Part shown: positions 1-7,360 of the stretch, in pieces
How the letters are laid out: each line of letters begins with the position of its first letter
Position numbering within the stretch: position 1 is the stretch's first letter
Assembly: GCF_018595715.1 (NCBI RefSeq)
Contig: NZ_JAHEOJ010000020.1
Span: 868,001 to 932,000, forward strand
Source of the DNA: Glaciecola sp. XM2
GTDB taxonomy: Bacteria; Pseudomonadota; Gammaproteobacteria; Enterobacterales; Alteromonadaceae
Length of the DNA stretch: 64,000 nt
Reading direction: 5' to 3'
Notes under the pieces: model-generated
The model's database searches: none
The model's input: the letters and a program-made list of their open reading frames with translations, nothing else
What the model was told of the DNA's origin: nothing
Position numbers and translations under genes: made by a program

Positions 1-1
1 A

Positions 2-505
2 GAAGGCAACTCCATTGGTGCCAAAGTGAGCGTGTCTGCTACGAATGTACCTGTTGGCCTAGGTGAGCCCGTTTTCGACCGTTTAGACGCTGAAATAGCC
101 CATGCCATGATGGGGATTAATGCGGTGAAAGGCGTTGAGATTGGAGACGGCTTTGATGTAGTCACTCAAAAGGGCACGGATCATCGCGATCAGATGTCGC
201 CAGAAGGTTTCTACACCAATCATAGTGGTGGCGTGCTTGGCGGCATTTCAACCGGCCAAGAAATTTTAGTGCATATGGCCTTAAAGCCAACCTCTAGTAT
301 TTCTATCTCAGGTGAAACCATTGATGTAAATGGTAACCCTGCTGAAATTATCACAAAAGGTCGTCATGACCCTTGTGTTGGCATTCGTGCGGTACCAATC
401 GCCGAAGCGATGCTAGCCTTGGTGTTGATGGACCATTTACTGCGTCATCGCGCACAAAATGCGAACGTGCAATCACCCACTCCTGTCATTCCGGCCCAGC
501 GTTAA
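2..505 (+). CDS. aroC: Chorismate synthase, C-terminal part (gene begins before the window)
   Basis: Chorismate synthase converts 5-enolpyruvylshikimate-3-phosphate to chorismate, the last step of the shared aromatic pathway, using reduced FMN in the cytoplasm. The reading frame is open from base 2, so the 167 visible residues are roughly the last half of a protein usually about 360 residues long. Visible family signatures are EGNSIGAKV at the cut edge, [13 protein letters not shown] near visible residue 77 and the [18 protein letters not shown] block near residue 126, which are characteristic of AroC. The MFS permease gene follows after only 6 bp and is probably co-transcribed. The identification rests on these well-known motifs; only the N-terminal half is unseen. 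Confidence 0.96.
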   Translation, partial: EGNSIGAKVSVSATNVPVGLGEPVFDRLDAEIAHAMMGINAVKGVEIGDGFDVVTQKGTDHRDQMSPEGFYTNHSGGVLGGISTGQEILVHMALKPTSSISISGETIDVNGNPAEIITKGRHDPCVGIRAVPIAEAMLALVLMDHLLRHRAQNANVQSPTPVIPAQR

Positions 506-511
506 GCGCTA

Positions 512-1717
512 ATGAGGCTTACTTGGTTCGCTGATCGCAACACATCGCAGATAAGCGAACCCAGTAACCGCTTACTACTGGCGGTTATTTACTTTTTTTA
601 CTTCGGCCAGTTGGGCGTCTTTGTACCCTACGTTGGTGTTTTTCTTGATGCGCGCTCTTTAGACTCTGCACAAATTGGTACGCTGTTAGCGGTTGTTGCG
701 CTCCTGCGTATCGTTGGCCCCAATCTTTGGGCAAACTTTGCGGACCGCACGGGTCAAGCTGGAGAAATTCTGCGCCTAGGTTGTTTACTTTCCTTTATAA
801 CCTTTGTCAGCATCTTGTATGTCGATAGCTTCTGGGGCATGACCTTCGCATTTGCCATCATGATGATGTTTTGGACCGCGGTATTGCCGCAATTAGAGGT
901 CATCACAGTCAGCGCCACTAAGCTCAGTAAAGGCGGTTATGGTGCAGTAAGGCTCTGGGGCAGCATCGGCTTCATTGTATGCACTGTAGTAGTAGGCTGG
1001 TTGTTAGATGTATTCCCGCCTGAGGTTGTCGTATATGCCGCGATGATAACGCTCTTTGGGCTGTTTATCAGTACGTTGTGCATTAACAGTAAGGTTATAG
1101 ATCACGCTGAGCCTGAGGTAATCCCATCGCTTATGTCTCGTAACATATGGCGTTTGGGCTTTATCGTGTTTTTGTTAGGCAATACCCTATTGCAGGTCAG
1201 TTTTGGTAGTTTTTACAACTTTTTTGCATTGTACATGCGAGCGCTCGATTATTCGGGTATGCAAACAGGGGTGTTTATTGGCTTAGGCGTCGCCGCTGAG
1301 GTCATTGTATTTATTTATGCGACGCGCTTAATTAAGCAGTTTGGGGTCAAAGCGTTGTTGGTGATCAGTATTTTGGCAACCGCGCTTCGTTGGCTGCTCC
1401 TTGCCTTGTTTCCGCAGTTCACCGCAATAATTGTATTTACCCAGGTCATTCACGCATTAAGCTTTGGCCTAACGCACGCAGCATCTGTGTACTATTTACA
1501 GGTAACCTTTCCAAGAGCATTTCAAAGCCGAGCACAAGCGCTATATGTGAGTATTGCCTTTGGTGTTGGCGGTGCAAGCGGCAGCTATATTGCCGGCCTT
1601 CTCTGGCGTCAGGGGGAGGGGGCTTATGTGAGCTTTATGTTCTCTGCTGCCATGGCGTTTATCGCATCGCTTATTTTGTTGGCATTGCCGCATAAAAATG
1701 CGACAGCAAAAGCGTAA
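512..1717 (+). CDS. MFS transporter, HcaT/MFS_1-like
   Basis: A 401-residue integral membrane protein with about twelve hydrophobic segments, beginning NRLLLAVIYFFYFGQLGVFVPYVGVFL, here abbreviated to the segment FGQLGVFVPYVG. The N-terminal pattern (a helix followed by LDARSLDSAQIGTLLAV) matches the MFS_1-like group that includes E. coli HcaT and nucleoside-type permeases; the substrate cannot be read from the sequence. The ATG lies 6 bp after the aroC stop with no obvious separate ribosome site, so translation is probably coupled to aroC. The last 20 bp overlap a 30-residue candidate ORF in another frame. Confidence 0.85.
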   Translation: MRLTWFADRNTSQISEPSNRLLLAVIYFFYFGQLGVFVPYVGVFLDARSLDSAQIGTLLAVVALLRIVGPNLWANFADRTGQAGEILRLGCLLSFITFVSILYVDSFWGMTFAFAIMMMFWTAVLPQLEVITVSATKLSKGGYGAVRLWGSIGFIVCTVVVGWLLDVFPPEVVVYAAMITLFGLFISTLCINSKVIDHAEPEVIPSLMSRNIWRLGFIVFLLGNTLLQVSFGSFYNFFALYMRALDYSGMQTGVFIGLGVAAEVIVFIYATRLIKQFGVKALLVISILATALRWLLLALFPQFTAIIVFTQVIHALSFGLTHAASVYYLQVTFPRAFQSRAQALYVSIAFGVGGASGSYIAGLLWRQGEGAYVSFMFSAAMAFIASLILLALPHKNATAKA

Positions 1718-1790
1718 ATGGTTATTTGCTGTGTTATTGGCATTGCCAGCTGTGAGCTTAGGGACCAACGCCCGTTTTGACGACTGGTAG
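1698..1790 (+). CDS. Candidate 30-residue exported small protein or relic
   Basis: A short ORF starting with ATG inside the 3' end of the MFS gene and ending in TAG. The product begins MRQQKRKWLFAVLLALPAVS and ends with TNARFDDW. It has the layout of a signal peptide: four basic residues, a hydrophobic core, then a small polar tail. No convincing Shine-Dalgarno sequence precedes it, so expression would depend on coupling to the MFS gene. It could be a genuine small exported peptide, the surviving 5' end of a longer decayed gene, or chance. I do not recognise a family. Confidence 0.3.
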   Translation: MRQQKRKWLFAVLLALPAVSLGTNARFDDW

Positions 1791-1872
1791 TATATAGTTT
1801 TCATTTCTCTTATACTTATTTAAGCCAACAAAGCTGCGGGCATGCTGATGCCCTTGAAAAGGTAACTCTAAA

Positions 1873-1962
1873 ATGAAGAGATTGTTTCACTATGCTCTTT
1901 TTCATAAACTTCATATTAACGCCGGAGTTGTGATGCTCGCTCAGCGAGTTATTGAAAAATGA
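1873..1962 (+). CDS. Candidate 29-residue ORF coupled to the TMEM175-like gene
   Basis: A small ORF (MKRLFHYALFHKLHINAGVV, then MLAQRVIEK) whose stop codon overlaps the ATG of the next gene as ATGA. An AAAAGG motif lies about 9 bases before its own ATG, better than anything in front of the downstream gene. The arrangement suggests a leader ORF delivering ribosomes to the TMEM175-like start at 1959. No family is recognised, and chance is a real alternative at this length. Confidence 0.35.
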   Translation: MKRLFHYALFHKLHINAGVVMLAQRVIEK

Positions 1963-2690
1963 CCATTTCGCGTACCAAAGATGGTTTCAAAATCCGAGGT
2001 GCAGAAATGACTCGGATCGAAACCTTCGTCGATGCGGCTTTCGCCTTTGCTGTTACACTGCTTGTGATTGGGGGTGGTGACAACATTCCCAATAATTATC
2101 AAGACTTCGTAAATGCCCTGCAACAAGTACCGTCTTTTACAATGTGTTTTGCGAATATCGTTTTCTTTTGGTACGCGCATCATATTTGGAGTAGACGTTT
2201 TGGATTAGACGACGGCCTGTCGACGTTTTTATCGCTTCTGCTTATCTTAGTAGTACTGATTTTCGTTTATCCTCTAAAAGCAATTTACGCAGGCGCTTTT
2301 AATTTTATACCTGACTTTGATTCCGGTGCGGTGTTTGCGCTGTCGTCGGTCGAAGATTTCAGCGGCTTGCTTGTTATATTCGGACTAGCTTTTAGTATGC
2401 TCTCCGCGATCATTTGCGCACTTAACTGGCACGCGCTGAGGTTAGCCGATGAAATCGGTCTGACTATGCTTGAAAAATTTGATACTAAAACAACGGCATT
2501 ATTGTGGCTAGTGAATGCATCTGTTCCCTTAGGGTCTGTTGCAATCGCACTGTCTACAACAGGGGTTTTTTGGACGAAAGCGGCTAGCTTTTTTTATATT
2601 GTATTTGCAGTCGTTTTGCCTATTTTAAAAATCACTCGGATGCGTTTACGGCGTAAAATTTCAACGCAAGAAGAAAATGAATCTCAATAA
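1959..2690 (+). CDS. TMEM175-like (DUF1211) membrane protein, putative potassium channel
   Basis: A 243-residue membrane protein with about six hydrophobic segments. The first segment, RIETFVDAAFAFAVTLLVI, corresponds to the R-x4-FSD-x2-FA signature of the TMEM175/DUF1211 family, whose bacterial members form potassium-selective channels without a classical selectivity filter; here the motif reads FVD in place of FSD. A conserved-looking FFWYAHHIW segment follows. The start at 1959 keeps the KDGFKIRGAEM stretch that precedes the first helix in relatives; an alternative ATG at 2007 has a better ribosome site (GAGG, 7 bases upstream). Channel activity is inferred from the family and not visible here. 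Confidence 0.6.
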   Translation: MTISRTKDGFKIRGAEMTRIETFVDAAFAFAVTLLVIGGGDNIPNNYQDFVNALQQVPSFTMCFANIVFFWYAHHIWSRRFGLDDGLSTFLSLLLILVVLIFVYPLKAIYAGAFNFIPDFDSGAVFALSSVEDFSGLLVIFGLAFSMLSAIICALNWHALRLADEIGLTMLEKFDTKTTALLWLVNASVPLGSVAIALSTTGVFWTKAASFFYIVFAVVLPILKITRMRLRRKISTQEENESQ

Positions 2691-2945
2691 TGGTAGCGGC
2701 AAGAGATGATGACTATTGAATCGCACATCTGTGTTACACATCATTTTGTGCAACTGCCAAGTTACATGATACTAACGCGACTTTGCCTAGCCCATTACAA
2801 CCCCTAAAAACCTAGCTGGCGAATGTCTGCTTAATACTCTTAGAATGCAAATAGTCGATTAAATTTGAACTTTACTGATGATAATACGTTATTTATCGTT
2901 CATGTTTATTCACACACCAACTCCTAACTACAGAGATAGCCAATA

Positions 2946-3899
2946 ATGAAGAAGATTTATGTCCTTCACGAGAATAACGAGTGGACAGTGCACTTACAAA
3001 ATCGCCTAGAAGAGCTGAATTTACCCTATGAGCTGTGGCATCTCGATGAGGGCATGCTTGATTTGAGCAGTGAACCACCACAAGGTGTTTTTTATAATCG
3101 TCTGAGCGCGTCATCTCATACAAGAGACCACCGGTTTGCGCCAGAGTATGGCGAGGCAGTGCTGGCTTGGCTTGAGCGACATGGGCGCTTGGTTATCAAT
3201 GGTTCTCGAGCGCTGCGCTTAGAAGTGAGCAAGGTGAATCAGTATATGGCCTTAAACTTAGCGGATATCAGTACACCAAAGACGCTTGCTGCAGTGGGCA
3301 AACAAAATATTATGGATGCGGCTAAAGCGCTAAATATGCCATCGTTCATTACTAAGCATAATCGTGCAGGGAAAGGACAAGGCGTTCACCTTTTTCACTC
3401 TATCGAGTCCTTACAAAATTATCTTGATAGTTCAGATTTTGATGCTCCTGTGGATGGAATTACGCTCGTACAGCAATACATAGAAGCGCCTGAACCATAT
3501 ATTATTCGACATGAATTCATTGGTGGAAAGTTTTTGTACGGCGTCAAAGTCAATACATCAGAGGGTTTTGAGCTATGCCCTGCGGACGCGTGTTCAATTG
3601 AAGATATGTTTTGCCCCACCGACGGACCGAGCAATGACAATGCGGCTGGTAAAGGCGCTAAGTTTGAAATTTTGCAGGATTATCACCCGGCATTCATTGA
3701 CAAGTACGAGGCGTTTTTGGCCGCTAATAATGTGCAAGTAGCGGGTATTGAGGCTATACAAGATGAGCAGGGCACTAGTTATGCATACGATGTTAACACC
3801 AACACAAACTACAACTCCGATGCAGAGGCGGTAGCGCAAACCTTTGGTATGTTGGAACTTGCAAAGTTTTTGCAAGCCAAATTAGATACGCTTAACTAA
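2946..3899 (+). CDS. ATP-grasp family ligase (RimK-like)
   Basis: A 317-residue soluble protein with the ATP-grasp fold: an N-terminal domain with a FYNRLSAS segment, a central nucleotide-binding domain containing TKHNRAGKGQGV (around residues 137-148), and the closing metal-binding motif DVNTNTNYN near residue 280, where the two Asn and the preceding acidic residues coordinate magnesium. Such enzymes join a carboxylate to an amine through an acyl phosphate, as RimK adds glutamate to ribosomal protein S6. The substrate is unknown. It stands alone, with about 255 bp of apparently empty DNA upstream and a strong terminator downstream. Confidence 0.75.
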   Translation: MKKIYVLHENNEWTVHLQNRLEELNLPYELWHLDEGMLDLSSEPPQGVFYNRLSASSHTRDHRFAPEYGEAVLAWLERHGRLVINGSRALRLEVSKVNQYMALNLADISTPKTLAAVGKQNIMDAAKALNMPSFITKHNRAGKGQGVHLFHSIESLQNYLDSSDFDAPVDGITLVQQYIEAPEPYIIRHEFIGGKFLYGVKVNTSEGFELCPADACSIEDMFCPTDGPSNDNAAGKGAKFEILQDYHPAFIDKYEAFLAANNVQVAGIEAIQDEQGTSYAYDVNTNTNYNSDAEAVAQTFGMLELAKFLQAKLDTLN

Positions 3900-3934
3900 T
3901 CAGAGCCGCAGCTATTTGAATTGAAGCTGCTTAC

Positions 3935-3966
3935 AAAAAAGTCAGCCCATTGTGGCTGACTTTTTT
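3935..3966. terminator. Bidirectional intrinsic terminator between the ATP-grasp gene and prpE
   Basis: Perfect 7-bp stem GTCAGCC/GGCTGAC with a 6-base loop, flanked by A6 on the left and T6 on the right, so it can act on both convergent transcripts. Confidence 0.9.
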
Positions 3967-4003
3967 GTGAGAAATTTACTGCTCATAGGTTTTGCTGACT
4001 ATA

Positions 4004-5896
4004 TCAAGATTTAATCAGTCCGTTTTTTGACATGATTTCTTTAATCTCATCTACGCTAGCAGGGTCGTCTATGGTGGAGGGTACCGTAAACTCCTGATTA
4101 TCTGCAATCTGTCTGAGCAGTTTGCGTAAAATCTTCCCTGAGCGAGTTTTCGGCAAGCGAGGCACAACGATAGTTTGACGCAAGCACGCCACCGCGCCAA
4201 TCTCTTTTCTTACCATGCCAACTAACTGCGTTTGTAAATCTTGTTCGGTTATCACTGAACCGTCTTTAAGCAGCGCAAGCCCAATGGGTACTTGTCCTTT
4301 TAAGCTATCGTGAACACCAATTACACTGCACTCAGCTACATCGGCGTGAGCGGCGAGGACCTCTTCCATTTCTCCGGTGGAGAGTCGATGTCCGGCCACG
4401 TTGATCACATCATCGGTGCGTCCCATAACAAACAAGTATCCATCTTCATCGATGTATCCACCATCACCAGAGCTATAATAACCTGGGAACTCTTTAAGAT
4501 AACCTTCTTCAAATCTATCAAAGTCACCCCATACGGTGGCTAGGCAACTTGGTGGTAAGGGGAGTTTGATGGCAATGGCGCCTTGCACGTTAGGACCAAC
4601 AGGTTCGCCGTTACCGTCTAAGATTTGCACGTTAAAGCCTGGTACAGGTTTGGTAGAGGAGCCAGCTTTTACTGGCAGTGTTTCAATGCCCGTGAGGTTA
4701 GCTGCTATCGCCCAACCAGTTTCAGTTTGCCACCAGTGGTCAATTACCGGCTTGCCGGTTTTTTCTGTCGTCCATTCATAGGTGGGAGGGTCAAGGCGCT
4801 CACCAGCCATAAAGATGGTGCGCAAACAGTCTAGGTTGTAGTTAGCAACCAATTCGGCCTCTGGGTCTTCTTTGCGTATTGCTCTAAAGGCTGTGGGCGC
4901 GGCGAATATCGCATTGACATTATATTCTTCAATCACTCGCCAGAACGCACCCGCGTCAGGTGTGCGCACAGGCTTGCCCTCATAAACTACGGTTGTGCAA
5001 CCGTGCAGTAAAGGCGCATATACAATGTAAGAGTGACCAACCACCCAACCCACGTCAGACGCTGCCCAAAATACGTCGCCTGGCGCCATGTTATACACTG
5101 CGCTCATTGAGTACTTTAAGGCGACGGCATGCGAAGCGTTGTCTCTTACCACGCCTTTTGGCTTGCCTGTAGTGCCAGAGGTATAGAGTATGTAAAGTGG
5201 GTCACAGCCCCTGACCGATACGCAATCTACGGAAGGTGCGCTTTGCATGGCTTCTTGCCAATCAATATCTCGTTCATCTAGCATATTTGCTGGGCACTGT
5301 TCGCGTTGCAGCAATATGACTTTATCTACCTTATGAGAAGCCATCACGATGGCCTCATCCACCATGGGCTTATATTCGATAACGCGACTCACTTCAATGC
5401 CACAAGATGCGGTTACCAATACGCTCGGCGTGGCATCATCAATGCGCACTGCGAGCTCGTGGGCAGAAAAGCCGCCAAATACAACCGAATGAATTGCGCC
5501 TAAACGGGCGACGGCTAACATGGCAATAACTGCTTCGGTAATCATTGGCATGTAAATAACTACGCGGTCGCCTTTCTGGACCCCTTGCGCTTGCAGCACG
5601 CCAGCAAAACGCGAGACTTGGTCAAGGAGCTCAAAATATGTGAGCTGTCGTTTTGTGTTGGTAACAGGAGAATCAAAAATCAGTGCAGTTTGCTCGCCTC
5701 GACCAGCTTTTACATGCGCATCTAATGCCATATAGCAGGTATTCATTTTTGCATCAGCAAACCATCTTTTTATGCCGTTCTCGTCTTCACAGAGCACATT
5801 AGTAGGTGCTTCAAACCATGCAAGTTCTTTTGCTTTTTCTCCCCAGAAAGCTTCTGGTTGCTCAATTGAGCGGTTGTATTCAGATTGATATGACAT
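4004..5896 (-). CDS. prpE: Propionyl-CoA synthetase
   Basis: A 630-residue AMP-forming acyl-CoA synthetase that activates propionate to propionyl-CoA, feeding the methylcitrate cycle. The adenylation motif YTSGTTGKPKG lies near residue 240, followed by VVRDN as in PrpE proteins, and the C-terminal catalytic lysine is in PKTRSGKILRK near residue 588. Length and the N-terminal SYQSEYNRSIEQPEAFW match PrpE more closely than acetyl-CoA synthetase (about 650 residues), although Acs is the nearest alternative. No prpBCD genes are in the window. A Shine-Dalgarno AAGGTG lies ahead of the ATG. It diverges from an iron alcohol dehydrogenase. Confidence 0.88.
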   Translation of the reverse strand: MSYQSEYNRSIEQPEAFWGEKAKELAWFEAPTNVLCEDENGIKRWFADAKMNTCYMALDAHVKAGRGEQTALIFDSPVTNTKRQLTYFELLDQVSRFAGVLQAQGVQKGDRVVIYMPMITEAVIAMLAVARLGAIHSVVFGGFSAHELAVRIDDATPSVLVTASCGIEVSRVIEYKPMVDEAIVMASHKVDKVILLQREQCPANMLDERDIDWQEAMQSAPSVDCVSVRGCDPLYILYTSGTTGKPKGVVRDNASHAVALKYSMSAVYNMAPGDVFWAASDVGWVVGHSYIVYAPLLHGCTTVVYEGKPVRTPDAGAFWRVIEEYNVNAIFAAPTAFRAIRKEDPEAELVANYNLDCLRTIFMAGERLDPPTYEWTTEKTGKPVIDHWWQTETGWAIAANLTGIETLPVKAGSSTKPVPGFNVQILDGNGEPVGPNVQGAIAIKLPLPPSCLATVWGDFDRFEEGYLKEFPGYYSSGDGGYIDEDGYLFVMGRTDDVINVAGHRLSTGEMEEVLAAHADVAECSVIGVHDSLKGQVPIGLALLKDGSVITEQDLQTQLVGMVRKEIGAVACLRQTIVVPRLPKTRSGKILRKLLRQIADNQEFTVPSTIDDPASVDEIKEIMSKNGLIKS

Positions 5897-5956
5897 TATT
5901 GCGCACCTTTTGTTTAACTGTCTGTTAACATTAGTGCATTTGAAGGGGTGAGCGTT

Positions 5957-5962
5957 ATTATA
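5957..5962 (-). promoter_or_regulatory. Putative -10 box for prpE
   Basis: The minus strand reads TATAAT here, about 60 bases before the prpE start. No good -35 hexamer sits 16-18 bases upstream, which suggests dependence on an activator; a perfect inverted repeat lies 29-47 bases upstream of this box. Confidence 0.4.
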
Positions 5963-5990
5963 CTTCTGGCGTAAATGGGTTGTTTTTATT

Positions 5991-6009
5991 GATTAACATC
6001 AAGTTAATC
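5991..6009. promoter_or_regulatory. Perfect inverted repeat in the prpE/alcohol dehydrogenase divergent region
   Basis: GATTAAC-N5-GTTAATC, a perfect 7-bp palindrome with a 5-base spacer. It sits upstream of the prpE -10 box on one side and just upstream of a possible dehydrogenase promoter (TTGCCA at 6016, TACTTT at 6040, 18-base spacer) on the other. The position fits a shared operator or activator site; the regulator is not identified. Confidence 0.45.
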
Positions 6010-6061
6010 TCTTGTTTGCCAGACGTTCTTTATCCCTGATACTTTTAAACGCGAGATCAAT

Positions 6062-7222
6062 ATGTCCACACAAATACTTTTACCGCCAATACTGCAAATC
6101 GGGGCAGATGCCAGTCGTAAAATTGTTGAGGTACTGCAATCGTTTCATTGCCAGCACCCCATGATAGTGACCGATAGCATGATGGTGAAATTGGGATATG
6201 TAAAAGTGCTAGTGGACGATCTGAAGCAAAGTGGTATTCGCGCAACTATTTATGAAGATACTGTGCCAGAGCCGACAATTGCATCTTTACTTGATGGCGT
6301 CTCCCTAGCGAAGAATGAAAATGTAGACTGCCTTATTGCGATTGGCGGTGGGAGCCCAATTGACAGTGCAAAAGCGATTGGGATACTGGCGAAGTATGGC
6401 GGCAAAATGCAAGACTACCGTTTTCCTCGTATCGTTAACGAGCCGTCCATGCCAATTATTGCTATTCCAACGACCGCCGGCACTGGCTCTGAAATGACAA
6501 AATTTACCATCATTACCAACGAGCAAACCGACGAAAAAATGTTATGTGTAGGAAGTGGGTTCATGCCGGCTGCAGCCTTGGTAGATTACAAACTGACCTT
6601 GTCGCTTCCCCCTCGCACCACTGCCGATACTGGTGTTGACGCCATGACTCATGCTATTGAGGCCTATGTAAGTCGCAAAGCGAACCCTTATAGTGATACA
6701 CAAGCCTTAGCTGCACTGCGTTTGATTGCGCCTAATTTGCTAACGGTATATCGCAACGGCGCTAACGAGAAAGCACGTGAGGCGATGATGTTAGGTTCAA
6801 TGTTAGCAGGCTGTGCGTTTTCAAATGCCTCAGTTGCATTGGTACATGGTATGAGTCGGCCCATTGGTGCGTTTTTTCATGTACCCCATGGCCTCTCGAA
6901 CGCGATGCTTTTGCCTCAGGTAACCGCATTTTCTATCGAAAGCGCACCGGCGCGTTATGCCCAATGCGCTCGAGCAATGCAGGTTGCTAAGATGAATGAC
7001 AACGATACGGTATCCAACCAAAAGTTGCTTTCGTTTTTAAGCGAGCTAAATGTACAACTTGAGGTGCCCTCGCCAAAAGATTATGGTATCGATAAAGCCC
7101 GTTATTTTGAGGTGGCGCCTATCATGGCTCAACAGGCGCTTGATTCGGGATCACCAAGCAATAATCCCGTCACTCCAAGCATTGAGGAGATGGTCGCCAT
7201 CTATCATCAGGTTTGGAACTAG
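6062..7222 (+). CDS. Iron-containing (group III) alcohol dehydrogenase
   Basis: A 386-residue NAD(P)-dependent Fe-alcohol dehydrogenase. The nucleotide-binding motif GGGSPIDSAKA is near residue 97. The metal site is visible in GVDAMTHAIEAY (Asp and His near residues 193-199) and in VHGMSRPIGAFFHVPHG (two His near residues 261 and 275), all in the expected order. The family oxidises or forms primary alcohols and diols such as 1,3-propanediol or lactaldehyde; the substrate here is unknown. Divergence from prpE raises the possibility of a C3 substrate (propanol or propanediol), which is inference from position only. Confidence 0.85.
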   Translation: MSTQILLPPILQIGADASRKIVEVLQSFHCQHPMIVTDSMMVKLGYVKVLVDDLKQSGIRATIYEDTVPEPTIASLLDGVSLAKNENVDCLIAIGGGSPIDSAKAIGILAKYGGKMQDYRFPRIVNEPSMPIIAIPTTAGTGSEMTKFTIITNEQTDEKMLCVGSGFMPAAALVDYKLTLSLPPRTTADTGVDAMTHAIEAYVSRKANPYSDTQALAALRLIAPNLLTVYRNGANEKAREAMMLGSMLAGCAFSNASVALVHGMSRPIGAFFHVPHGLSNAMLLPQVTAFSIESAPARYAQCARAMQVAKMNDNDTVSNQKLLSFLSELNVQLEVPSPKDYGIDKARYFEVAPIMAQQALDSGSPSNNPVTPSIEEMVAIYHQVWN

Positions 7223-7360
7223 CGTGGCGTTAGCGCAACTAGAGTAGATACATTTAGTTAAAATAATGATAACGTCTTGACGCTTTGTTCGTTCGATGTG
7301 GAGAACATACAAGTAGCGGCAATAAACAATAATAAAATCTGAAAAACAGGAAGTGACATC

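Noticed and set aside
7261-7273. AAATAATGATAAC before the tricorn gene, considered as a Fur box
   Set aside because: Only one half of the inverted repeat matches; the other half is absent.
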